From: Zygnema cylindricum
Taxonomy: Eukaryota; Streptophyta; Zygnematophyceae; Zygnematales; Zygnemataceae
Direction: 5' to 3'
Assembly (NCBI GenBank): GCA_037447655.1
Contig: JBBHKE010000224.1
Location: 1 to 27,500 of the forward strand
Length of the DNA: 27,500 nucleotides
Part shown: piece by piece, positions 18,307 to 27,500 of the stretch
How the letters are laid out: every line of letters starts with the position of its first letter
Position numbering within the stretch: the first letter of the stretch is position 1
The notes under the pieces: model-generated
What the model was told of the DNA's origin: nothing
Seen by the model: the letters and a program-made list of their open reading frames with translations, nothing else
Databases searched by the model: none
Position numbers and translations under genes: made by a program

Positions 18307-21300
18307 CCCCCCCTCCCCCCTCCGCCTCCCTCCTCTCCACACAGTTTGTCCACATTTGTCGTCATTGGCAGGAAGTTTCTTTGAAGCTTCTGAAGGCGGA
18401 TGAAAACTGCACTCCACCTCAGACCGAGGCTTCTCCATAGTGAGTGAATTACTGTCATTGTTTTTCTATCTAAGAAGAAAAAGAGAGAGAGGGAGTTTTT
18501 AAGTCACTTATGCACATTTTCATATTTCAATGTTTTTTATGTCCATTTAACCTCGGCAAATTACTTGAATTGCCATGAGGGCTTTCTTTTCTAAGTATTG
18601 ATTGAAGATTGTTAAGCATAGCTCTCACATCAGTGTTGGTTCTTAAACATGTCTACATTTGAATTATCATTGCAATCCACGCTAATTCTGGTATGTTTTC
18701 TCCGAGAAGGTCCATTAAACACCAGCTACCCATGTTTTGTATTGAACAGAATTAGCTGTTTCTCATAAAATTAGATGGAAGTAGGTCATAATTTTTCTGG
18801 AACACGTAAATTATGATGAACGGTGTTACTGAAGGACAATCATAGGTGAGGTTCCAAGATAGAGGAATAGTCAAAGTTTGCAGGTTTATTCTTATAAGAT
18901 GGGGGATTTGTTTTGATAGTACTCTGTATAATCATGGCTAATGAAGAAAGTACAGTAAGTCATTTCGAAGTATTCGGGACAAGAGTGCCGGTTCTAATAA
19001 TTATTCGGGACAAGAGTGTCGGTTTCCTATTATAATTTGGGACAAGGGTGTTGGTTTCTAATAATTATTCCGGGCGATAGAAGGCGTATATCAGATCCAA
19101 ACTATGTGACTCTGTTCCCTTTGACAAGCAAACAAGAAAATAAAGTTTTTACTTCAAAAATACAGGAAGAATGGAAAACAACATTACTGCTTCAAGGGGG
19201 GTTGTCGAATGTGGTTTGGACGAGACTTTTTAAGTGGGGCAATTTAGAAGTCAATTCTATTGACAATACATGGATTCAATCGCATGGAGAGATGACCAAA
19301 GATATGAAACATGTTTTTATGAAGAGTCTCTCTTTTTTTTTTTTTCCTTATAGCCTAGTGATTTCGGGACATTTTAGATGTAGTGGTTGAAAATAGTCCA
19401 CAACCTGAAACCATAACTCCTTGGAAAGCTGGAACTTGGACAGTATATACCATCGTCAGTCCTAAAATGAAAACTTCTGTTTAAAAAGGTGTTCAAATAG
19501 ATGTTTTTTAGTGGCGAAAAAACATTAACATTAATAGCGATACTCGGTGTAGTCTCACAAATATACACCTCTAGTAAACATTTAATCTATTCACCGAAAA
19601 GAAAAAAAAAAAAGGATTGTAAGTGCTGAGATGGATATCTTTGTGGCTATTCTGGATGTTTTTCAGTACAGACACGGAATTGGAGAGCACTTCGGGTATT
19701 CTGTTGGAAAAACGAGAAACTGTTTTTCTTCTTAAAACAAAACAAATTTTGCGTGTGGAACGTGGAGAGAGTGTCCTTTCTTGTCCCCTCTGTTCACTTT
19801 CTCAAGACACTACTCCATTATCAGAAATGTAAGTGCATATTTTATTGATTGTCCAATTTTTGCCTCTTTATTACAAGAATAACTTTGTATCTTTTGCTCT
19901 AGACCATCTTTTCACTACAAAAAGATTGGGAGGACAAGGTTGGACTTCATTACAAGTCCCTATTTTGGGTTAATCTATGCCACATTTTTTTTAATGAACA
20001 TTGTTATCAATATACGGCATTTTAATTTCATTTTTAATTTCACATAGTCAATTGGGAAAACCAGTTTCACTGGACGCTGTTGCACATGAAGTTGTTATGC
20101 TGCTGTTGAATTAAGTCTTTTTATTATTTTTTTTTGTACTTTTGACAAAAAAAGGATGTCAAAATGATGTTTGATTGAATGGAGATAAATATGGGTGAAT
20201 TGGGAATGGTGAAAAACAGTTGCTTACAATGCAAATTTGTCCCTTTCTTGCGAGTAGTTCTTCCCCATGTTTGCATCAGCTTTATTTCTCGACCGTTTCA
20301 CAGGAACAACACGGCTTTCAAAGAAACGTGTGTTGAATTAGACAGGTTTGTCTTATACTCGTAAATTAAACTCGTAATAGTGTTTCAAATCCTTTTAGAC
20401 ATGTGCTTTGCATCAGTACGCTTTTTTGATTAGTGGGACTTGTATAAGAAACTGAAAAAGGATTGCAAAAGAAGAGTAATTACAGAATTCATTGAATGTT
20501 ATCTTGAATGACACCAAATAACATTTTTTTACTGGTAGAGAGGTTCTATTGTTTTACCTTTTGCTTACATGTCCCATTAAGAGCTTCACTTCAACACTAT
20601 ATGTGGATTCTGTTAGTAAGTCTGTAACTGTGAACATTGTTATTTTACGATGTAGTTGGAACAGTTCTCCCAGATTAGGTCTTTTTAAAAAAATATCTCA
20701 TGTCTTCTTTACTTTAGTTAGAGCTCCTTCACCCTTGGAAAACCATCAAATCATTAAATAATGTGAACCAAACTAAAGGCTGTGGTGGACAAACTGATGT
20801 CTGGCGCAGTCGTGAGAGTGCAGGCTTCAAGCTTTGTTACAGAAACTGAAACTGCGAGACACGTCGAAACAGTCGAAGCAACCTCGGCTTCAGCTTGAGG
20901 TGAGATTTTCCATTCCTGCAACCTTTTGGTGCAGGTCTAACCTCAGTACCTTTTATTTGAAAAGTGGGAATTTTTAACCTGTTTGTTATGAACTGATGAG
21001 GAGCTTTCTTGGCACGGATGCAGAACAGGATGTCGAGCAATTATCAAAATCTCAACAGGAAGCTCTGAGGACATGGATTCAAGCTTCCCAAAATATGTGC
21101 CAATCAGCCATTGCTGCTAAAACTGCCTCCTGTTGTAGTGACACGTCACTCCTGTCGCGTCTCCTCTGCTCAATGGTAGATACACACGTGTCATATTTGA
21201 CTGTTGACTTTTTATGCCGTAAGAAAGGATAACTGGTCTAGGTGTTGGTATTGAATAAAGGCAGATTGTTCTTGTTTGGGATGGGCTGTTTGGAGAAAAA

Positions 21301-24300
21301 AGGGTAAGCGATCATTAGAACCAGTCTCGTATAGAGGTGATAAGAATATTGAGACAAACAGGAAGCAACTATTTTTGGTTTTCCCCTTGTTGACAAGTGA
21401 GATGAAAAGATTTGCTCAAGTTTTCTCGTTTTTCTATTTTTTGCTGGTTTTCAGGCTCAACAGAACAGAATAGCGGCTGGAGCGAGAGAAAGGATGGTGC
21501 AAAGAATAAGCCCAGGCAAGACTGAATTACTTAATCAATAAAATGACTAATTTTTTATTGCCTCTTTCTGAATTCTTACATTTTTTTTAACAATGCCTTT
21601 AATTATGTGCTCATGTCTTTCTCTCTACAAGTGCCAAAACCTCAACAGCTCCCAACAACATTCAGAAGTAATTAGTTTGTACTTTGAGAGAAGATTACTT
21701 TTTATCCTTACTCTTTTTGACAGCTTTTTCTATAGGTTGAGAGGCGATCATTTGATTGTTTGTGGTCCCTCTTTTAACTCTTTTGACAACTATACTGGAG
21801 ATTACTAAGAGATTATTTGATTGTTTCTGATCCCTTTTTTCTCCAGAGGACTCATCAAATATATTTCATGTGAAATTATCCGATTTCAAAAACCAGTCTC
21901 CTTTGAAAGAAGGCTTCACTTCACAGACAGCCGCCATCTGGCATTCTTCTGCTGACTCCGTTGTGACACTGTCACAGAAGCGACAAAAGGTAGACAGCGC
22001 ACTACTTAAGCAATTTGCAACACTATTTTTCGAATGTCGTTGTCGCTGAATGATACTAATGCTGGGGAGGGGGAGGAGAGGGAGAGGAAGAGGGAGAGGG
22101 AGAGTGAGTGGAGGAGGGAGAGAGGGCAGGTTCTCACTTGTTTTTGTCGCCAAATAGGTTTAGGTCGGTCACTCACCTTAGACGATCATTCAGTATGCTT
22201 TAGTTGATAAACAGTGTGGATTACATTAAAAGACGATAAATGGTGTAGCTGGACCTTAGGTTGAGTTTAATTCCAATTTATGTGGATGACACTACTTTGT
22301 TCGCCTGGGATCATAAATTTTTGCCACGTGTTTTTTATTTTTATTTGTTTCTCCATTGGCAACTGATTTTTGCTTTGCCTCTTGCTCAACTGAAATGGCC
22401 ATGGGATTATGTTTTAATATGGGGGACAGGTGGCAAAGGCACGGGAAGCGGCTTTGTTGAGTGAACTCTTTCCAGATCTTAGTCCAAAGCCCTCTGTATC
22501 TGCTGATCTCGTAAGAAGAAATTTCCCCCCTTTTCCCCTTTTCCCTTTTCCCCTTCTCCGTTTTCCCTTTTTCCCTTTTCTGTGCTTTTTGGAATTGGGT
22601 AGCAACTATCCCTGCCCATCGCTATTAAAGGAATTATTAGAGTAAATGCGGATTTAGAATGCATCAATATTAGTGAAGGGAGATGTGGCGAATTGTAGTT
22701 AGCCGCTCCCTTAGGTAGTGTCATCCACACTATTTTACGATTCTTGGCCACAGGAAGTTGCGACTTTATTGAGTGTTATTACCAGAGTAGCGATGTACTT
22801 CTATCGTACTTTTTGAGCAGTGTGCGTTACTCTTTCTCTATTTTTCCTCCCTCTTTTACTTAGTTTTTTTTTGTGTTGAAATTGTCCACATCGGCTCTCA
22901 TACTCCAAAGGAAACAATTTTGTCACTGCTATTGTGTAGTTTACAAGGTGTGGAAAATATTATATAAAATCACAGTAACTCCAATATTGTCGATGTACAG
23001 ACATTAGTGCACTTATACTGAGATTACTTTTAAAACCACCACGATTTTTGTCGTTTAAAGTTTTATCAACAGAAAAGACAAATTTTGTACAAAAAAATAC
23101 AGAAAATGAGGACAAAAATTCTTTTCTTCGTACAAAGTTGTCGGATTATTAATCTGATGGTTGCGGTGGAACTTTGGGTAAAGGGTCTAGGCAAAGATTC
23201 GAAGAATGTTGAACCGAAGCTTTCTTCACAACAAAGATGTGAAAGAAGGGTGAGTCAAAGAATTAGGCTGCTTTAGCAATGCGAGGAAGCTGCCCCAGAA
23301 AAAGAAGCGAAAAGGAGAGGGTTTCGCTCTTTTTTTCGGTGCTCTGCGCCCTCGTCGCAACTATTCCTCCACTGCACCTTTCTTCTAACCTTTGTTGCAT
23401 CTATAAAAAGCGTCATTTCTGTTCGATAAAACATTGTTCGCTGCTTTGTTTCTATTCCGAAAAGCAGCAAGAAGAAGTATGACGCCTTTGGCCTCCAGAG
23501 GTGCGACAAAGGAGCGCCCAAAAGCAATAAAAAGCAGCGAAACGTGCGTCTTTTCGCTGCTTTTTCGGACGTATGATGTATGTATGTCGCCCAGGAGAAA
23601 ATTAGTGAAACCTTCTTTGTACTCCGTTTCCTCCGGACGCTGACAAAAGAACACTGCGCTTACAACAGCAACTGTTCGTTTTTTCCAATGCAAGGAATTA
23701 GACACAAAAGTGTTATTGCTTACCTTCTGATTGGTAATTTTCAAACAGAAATTGGACAAGTGTGCACGATTTAAATGGTGGAAAAACAACAACTTCAATA
23801 ATGATACACGGGGTACATTCAGATATGCTGAAGCCGATGGCTCACGATTTTGTTGGGTAAAACCAGTTGTAACGTGGGAAGGAAGGGTTTTTTTCTGAAA
23901 ACTACTTTTGTGTTGGTGATCTTTTGTGTGACAGGTCTGACTTGCGAATGGCGAGTGAGATTGGTCGAAGCTGGTGGAAAAATGTTTCTACTCTTTTCCC
24001 CAACCAAAAAAACGGAAACACAGGTTCATATTGGACAACTTTCTTTGTGTTGAAACATCTCTCTATTACATAATTCATTAATGGCCGAGAACCTATGCCC
24101 TAGAGTTTGATTCCCACACTTAACCACGAACTTTCTGATCCTCCCAAATATTCTATTTCTCACACAATTCCCACATTAAACACTTGCCGGTAGAGTCTCC
24201 ATGTAGCGAAGTTTTGCCTTCCTACTTTTTCAACATTGTAGCGTTGAGCAAGTCAATAGTCAGGCGTCTTTCTGTTTGTCGTATTCATCATTTTCGTTGT

Positions 24301-24759
24301 CAGGTTTTCATCATTCACATGACATTAACTATACATTTCAAACATCATGGTAGATAGAAAATGGTAATCACAGAATTGGTGTTGTCTTGTCTGAATTGAA
24401 TGGGAGCAATGGGATTGTACGGTTTTTATACCCTTTTATTCATGTTGCACCGAATCTTCTATTGCCCCGATTGAGCTTCTTCTGGTGTCCTTTGGTTCAA
24501 GTAATTGTTTTCCGGTTGAGAGTTGTTAGGTGGACATCCCAAACCGCTGAATGGACACCCGTAGAAAAGTATATGAAAATGTACACTTGATACGAAAATG
24601 TACACTTTCACAGCTACAGGGTTGGGGTGTCTACCTCAAAAACTATGCGTCCTTATCGGCGGCAGCTTACACATCTCTGACAGCACGCGGGGACACCTGC
24701 AATCAGCAGAAAATACTGATATGGTCGGCCACGTGACTGACCACGTGACTTATGTGTGA
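16021..24759 (+). CDS. Spliced host gene of unknown function, 15 predicted exons, 458 aa
   Basis: Exons: 16021-16212, 18345-18439, 19667-19828, 20304-20345, 20582-20615, 20843-20899, 21029-21175, 21455-21515, 21632-21667, 21847-21989, 22430-22510, 22754-22786, 23191-23249, 23935-24023 and 24614-24759. Every junction keeps phase, giving 458 codons and TGA (24757-24759). All introns are GT-AG except the one after 21515, which is GC-AG (AG|GCAAGA). Most acceptors have good pyrimidine tracts; that at 23190 is weak. The start ATG sits in CCCATGG and exon 1 is GC-richer than its flanks. The protein has a CPLC motif (residues 135-138) with another Cys at 159, a Gln-rich helical stretch (195-215), a Pro/Ser region (260-345) and basic patches. 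There is no signal peptide or clear membrane span, and I recognise no family. Missing or extra exons are possible, chiefly in the 2.1-kb first and 1.2-kb second introns. Confidence 0.55.
16653..16754 (+). other. Possible cryptic or damaged exon in intron 1
   Basis: After an acceptor-like CTCTACAG the phase expected from exon 1 stays open for 34 codons of gene-like composition (KLSVSQAYKPKIRPAND ...), then hits TAG at 16755-16757 with no usable donor before it. It may be an unused or poison exon, an exon broken by mutation, or chance. It is left out of the gene model. Confidence 0.25.
17856..18030 (+). repeat. (CCCTCT)n-type pyrimidine microsatellite in intron 1
   Basis: About 175 bases of almost pure pyrimidine on the + strand, mostly CTCCCT and CCCTCT units with occasional CCAT and TTTCG interruptions. 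The open frames it creates on both strands are low-complexity artefacts. Confidence 0.9.
18031..18262 (+). repeat. Degenerate ATCAAATCGTC-type short repeats in intron 1
   Basis: Variants of TCAAATC, ATCGTC and CACGTCA recur throughout these 230 bases, spaced about 8-15 bp apart (for example AATCAAATCGTCGTC near 18031 and CATCGTCACATCAAATC near 18165). There is no fixed period and no coding potential. Confidence 0.6.
18266..18340 (+). repeat. Poly-C tract (38 consecutive C, then C/T) forming the intron 1 acceptor tract
   Basis: C runs without a break from 18266 to 18303, then blocks of 9 and 6 C separated by single T, ending TCCTCTCCACACAG just before the exon at 18345. It thus lies where the splicing pyrimidine tract is expected. 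The complementary strand is poly-G with G-quadruplex potential. Such a run is unstable and hard to sequence, so its length may not be exact. Confidence 0.85.
18972..19077 (+). repeat. Three-unit tandem repeat, about 31-37 bp
   Basis: Three successive units share CGGGACAAGAGTG or a close variant followed by CGGTTTCTAATAATTATT or a variant, starting near 18972, 19003 and 19038. It lies in intron 2 of the predicted gene. Confidence 0.75.
19487..19550 (+). repeat. Dispersed module with AATAGCGAT core, in intron 2
   Basis: TTAGTGGCGAAAAAACATTA followed by ACATTAATAGCGATACTCGG and TGTAGT repeats the order seen at 15434-15507 (inverted) and 27400-27490 (inverted). Confidence 0.55.
22060..22130 (+). 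repeat. Purine-rich tract in an intron
   Basis: About 70 bases of GGGGAGG/GAGAGG-type purine sequence in the intron between 21989 and 22430, the strand opposite in composition to the pyrimidine tracts at 17856-18340 and 22529-22582. Confidence 0.7.
22529..22582 (+). repeat. CCCCTTTT-type pyrimidine tract in an intron
   Basis: Repeating TTTCCC/CCCCTTTT units just downstream of the donor at 22511. Low complexity, not coding. Confidence 0.75.
23529..23565 (+). repeat. Perfect hairpin with 14-bp arms
   Basis: Arms AAAAAGCAGCGAAA (23529-23542) and TTTCGCTGCTTTTT (end at 23565) flank a short loop. Related imperfect inverted repeats occur at about 23299-23337 and 23430-23468, all inside one intron of the predicted gene. 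It may be a remnant of a small inverted-repeat element. Confidence 0.6.
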
Positions 24760-24825
24760 CAGTAACTACACTATGACCACAAAGCCAAGGTCACAGGATA
24801 AATAATAATAATGCAGTTATTATTT

Positions 24826-25115
24826 TGTATAATTAGTATAAGTACAGTTCTAGTCTGTATAATTAGTACTAGTACAGTTATTAGTCTATATAGTTAGTGT
24901 TAGTATAGCTATTAGTATGAATAGTTAATCTTAGTACAGTTATTACATAATTAGTATTACAGTTATTAGTCTGTATAATCAGTATTAGTACAGTTATTAG
25001 CACGTATAATCAGTTTTAGTACAGTTATCAGTTATCAGTTACAGTAATTTGTATTAGGACAATTATTAGTCTGTATAATTAGTATGAGTACAGTTCTTAG
25101 TCTATACAATTAGTA
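24826..25115 (+). repeat. AT-rich minisatellite, about ten ~31-bp units
   Basis: Units follow TGTATAATTAGTATTAGTAC then AGTTATTAGTC, with substitutions, short deletions and one internal expansion near 25025-25045. It begins about 70 bases after the predicted stop codon, so it may lie in or just past the 3' UTR. Units are contiguous with no unique spacers. Confidence 0.85.
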
Positions 25116-26471
25116 GTGTTGTGTATCGAAGGCCCTTTGCTGATATTCGGTATGTACTTATTTTTAGGTACCCGATAATTGATATATCGTATCACTTTAT
25201 CGAGAAGCTCAATATCGAGATATTTTCTTGATATATCATCTTGACATGCCGATAAATTTATACCGCGATATATCGAAGAGGCCTTGGGTTCCAATTTTTT
25301 TTCAAAAGCCCCTCCCCCTCCTGGCCCTTCCCACCCTCGCCCTTCCCGTGGCGCGACATAAAACTTCATCGAAGGAACTAGAAGACATTATCCAAGAGTA
25401 CAGGCAAAGGTGTCTGCAAGCGTAAAAGAGGCAATGATTTTGACTTGGTACCCTCGAACTCTTTATTTTTTGCTTCTACAATAAATTTCACAAATAACAG
25501 CGCTTCCTTCTCTAACTCACCTTTGCAAAGAAAGACGTAAATGCTCACATACCGAGATAGTCTACTTTGGTTCAGTGTGACTAATGTAATCAATAGAATT
25601 GCATATCAAACAAATGCACTCTCGATTAATCGTGAAATCTGAATGTCGCATTATTGAGATGCTGAAATATTAATAGCGACTTTGCCAATAAATATTGACA
25701 TTGCGATAAATAGCGTTACACGACTAATCATTGTACAATCTCCGGCTAATAAATGGTGAAATGGAAGTCACGGTGTCGAATCTTGATCAAATGACATTTG
25801 ATCACACCTTAACATATACCAGCATGAAATCCTTTTTACCTCGTCATGTGAAAAAAGCAACTCTACAAATTTAGAAAGACATCTATAGAAGACAGGACAG
25901 GACAAGACAATGTTGTAATGGCGTTAATGTTTTGTTGACCTTAAGGCCTTCGACACAAAATAGAGTTATAACACATTTTTATTCTTTTATTTTGTTACAC
26001 TAATAGCGATTCACTGTGTATTTTTCGTGTTATAAACCACAATGTTAATCGGTATCAATGTAAAGCTATTTACTGTTGAGAGAGAAAAACCCGTTGGCTA
26101 ATTATGTTATTTTGAGTTTGATCACCTAAATTTAACAAAACATGAACATTTGTTGGCATAGATAACACTTCAGTGGTTTATATTATCTACACATTGTAAC
26201 CCTTGTAGTTTGAGTATGCATAGTCGACGTTTGAAAATGTAAACTATATGAGTCCTAGGGTACAAAAAGGGTGATATGGCCAAAACTGAAAAACTGCAAG
26301 CAAGGCAAAACAAAACAAAGAAAAGCAACGTGAAAACATAAAAATGGTGCGTAAAACAAAAGCACGCAAACCCAAAAAGAAAAACACAACAACTCACTTA
26401 AACCAAAACTAAAACCCCAACTCCGACACAATTAAATATCTACGAAAAAGAACCTCGTAAGTCCTCCAAGC
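25116..26471. other. AT-rich stretch without a recognisable gene
   Basis: No coding region is supportable. 25140-25275 is rich in short GATATATCG-like palindromic words. 25996-26030 carries another CTAATAGCGATTCACTGTGT core of the dispersed family. Small open frames lack codon-like composition or homology I can recognise. Confidence 0.5.
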
Positions 26472-26963
26472 TCAGGGGAGCACGTTCCGGAGTTTCGGAA
26501 CACATCGACGACCCATAACCGCAATAGTTGATCGAAGGAGAATAGAAGCTTTCACTCGCTGTAAAGCCACAGATGAACGTTGACGATAAAAAGAAGAAAA
26601 GACCGAAGCAGGAGGGCTCCCACGTCCTCGTCACTTGAACGAGCGTGGGCCACAAGTACGGAGAAACTCGTCCAACGCAACACCCAAACAACCAAAGATC
26701 TTGACCGATATCGGAATAAAGTCATCCATAAAGTCTTGGTGTGCATAATCACGCTCGTTCGCCTTAGCGGCATCACGGGCAGCCACCCCGACATATCGAG
26801 CTGCTTGACCACGACTATAGCCGAAGTATGGGTTCGCCAAAACAATGTCGCCAAAGATGCGACGGGCACCATCGAGCAAAACAACATCAGTCCGACGCGA
26901 GGGATTAATATGGGAAACTTCTCGACACACATATCTAAGTGCGTTTTCTAGTGTCGACGCCAC
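26472..26963 (-). pseudogene. Fragment of the C-terminal region of a non-LTR-type retroelement ORF
   Basis: The open part (26963-26634) encodes a segment with RRTDVVLLDGARR, GDIVLANP, an Ala-rich helix (ARYVGVAARDAAKANERDY), DFIPISVKIFGCLG and DEFLR. An in-frame TGA (26633-26631) is followed by SVALQRVKASILL and a final TGA (26474-26472). This order, R-x-D-V...D, D-I-x-x-x-N-P, F-x-P-x-x-x-x-x-x-G-x-x-G, then SVALQR, resembles the region downstream of RT in retroelement proteins of many algae and other eukaryotes, where it may be a restriction-like nuclease. That assignment is from memory of the pattern. No RT domain is visible upstream, so this is a truncated remnant. Confidence 0.6.
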
Positions 26964-26982
26964 TCACTTTAGTGTGTCGACG
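26951..26982 (+). repeat. Short direct repeat at the 5' boundary of the retroelement fragment
   Basis: GTGTCGACG occurs at 26951-26959 and again at 26974-26982, right where the coding similarity ends. It may mark a truncation or insertion junction. Confidence 0.35.
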
Positions 26983-27188
26983 TCATTATTAACTTTTTTG
27001 CACTTTTGTACAAATCTACGGTAGTAGCCGTTAAAGTTCCACAGTCCCACAGTTCCGCACTCCCACAGTTCGTACACTATATTACCATCGTGCTTTTTAA
27101 TTTATCCTGCAAGTTTTTTTTTATTTAGATATCCCCTGAAATATTGTAGTTGACACTGATTAAATCATTTATCTATATTAGCGTAAAT

Positions 27189-27192
<4 letters not shown>

Positions 27193-27249
<57 letters not shown>

Positions 27250-27280
27250 CTATATATATATATATATATTATTATACTAT
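27193..27280. repeat. (TA)n microsatellite
   Basis: About 28 uninterrupted TA dinucleotides, then interrupted TA repeats. The open frame through it (Ile/Tyr repeats) is an artefact. Confidence 0.95.
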
Positions 27281-27399
27281 ATATGTTATTAGGTTCAGAG
27301 TCCGCAATTTTGGGGGCACCGATATAGTGTTATTAATACGAATAGCTAATCGCGGTGTAACTCTTCCAAACGTGCTTTTTTTTGGGTATTAACCTTACA

Positions 27400-27490
27400 G
27401 TACAGTACACCGTCGATCGTATTTAGCGTGTATGTTTTTTTCGCCACTGAAAACATCTTATCTCCGTACACATTTGTCCAATTTTCAATT
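27400..27490 (-). repeat. Dispersed module, inverted copy at the right edge
   Basis: On the - strand it reads AATTGAAAATTGGACAAATG, a TACGGAGATAAGATG block, AGTGGCGAAAAAAACATACA and GACGGTGTAC. The first half closely matches 15560-15629. Confidence 0.6.
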
Positions 27491-27500
27491 TATGACCGCC

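Noticed and set aside
17829-18458. Open frames rich in Arg/Glu, Pro/Ser or Gly in the pyrimidine tracts.
   Set aside because: They are translations of simple repeats on both strands, not genes.
19016-19390. Open frame of 124 codons as an extra exon of the host gene.
   Set aside because: It begins in a tandem repeat, ends in a T-run, and none of its possible donors gives the phase needed between the exons at 18439 and 19667. It could still be an unrelated fragment.
20220-20345. Longer version of the exon at 20304-20345, starting at 20220 and adding CLQC.
   Set aside because: It keeps phase and would pair CPLC with CLQC, but its acceptor has no pyrimidine tract whereas the one at 20303 is strong. 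It remains a possible alternative.
23457-23577. Exon-like stretch after GAAAAGCAG with open frames (YDAFGLQRCDKG).
   Set aside because: Its end phase does not fit the strong exon at 23935, and it overlaps the hairpin cluster.
23385-23798. - strand open frame of 137 codons.
   Set aside because: No recognisable motif, no codon bias, and it overlaps hairpins and intron sequence of the predicted gene.
24826-25115. Repeat array considered as a CRISPR.
   Set aside because: Units are contiguous and diverged, without unique spacers, in eukaryotic DNA.

Overview
This is a eukaryotic nuclear window. It is dominated by LTR retrotransposons nested in one another (1-14356), followed by AT-rich DNA that appears to carry one spliced host gene on the + strand (16021-24759). 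GT-AG splice sites, consistent splice phases, LTR elements with initiator-tRNA(Met)-type primer sites, microsatellites and a dispersed short inverted-repeat family all fit a plant or algal genome. I cannot name the species or lineage from the sequence, and nothing bacterial is present.

Left third (1-8105). A Ty1/copia element lies on the - strand (1658-8105) with two 1048-bp LTRs. Its gag-pol is one long frame broken by only two in-frame stops. It has a 15-nt primer site matching the anticodon arm of initiator tRNA(Met) (half-tRNA priming), and the apparent gag ATG lies inside that site. The element sits in codon 7-8 of another - strand reading frame, an acidic, NLS-bearing protein of unknown function (8131-8106 continuing at 1657-661). 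That frame is cut again at 660 by the LTR of a diverged relative, which runs off the window.

Middle (8106-14356). A decayed Ty3/gypsy chromovirus lies on the - strand: 5' LTR 13860-14356, a primer site resembling the 3' end of initiator tRNA(Met), then gag, zinc knuckle, protease, RT, RNase H, integrase and chromodomain. The gag-pol was originally a single frame. It now has four in-frame stops, one frameshift and a solo copia-family LTR (9778-10826, + strand) flanked by a perfect GTTGC target duplication. The acidic frame begins 114 bp after the integrase stop, so it may be an extra 3' ORF of this element. No gypsy 3' LTR is visible. Inferred order of events: gypsy inserted first, then at least three insertions by copia-family elements.

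Right half (14357-27500). Between 16021 and 24759 I can chain 15 exons in one phase-consistent frame (458 codons plus TGA), with one GC-AG intron. I do not recognise the protein. Its introns hold a large pyrimidine tract including 38 consecutive C, short tandem repeats and hairpins. Flanking DNA contains an apparent MITE (15630-15851) and scattered copies of related modules, a roughly 31-bp minisatellite (24826-25115), a broken fragment of the C-terminal region of a non-LTR-type retroelement protein (26472-26963, - strand) and a TA microsatellite. Exon calls were made by eye and need transcript support.
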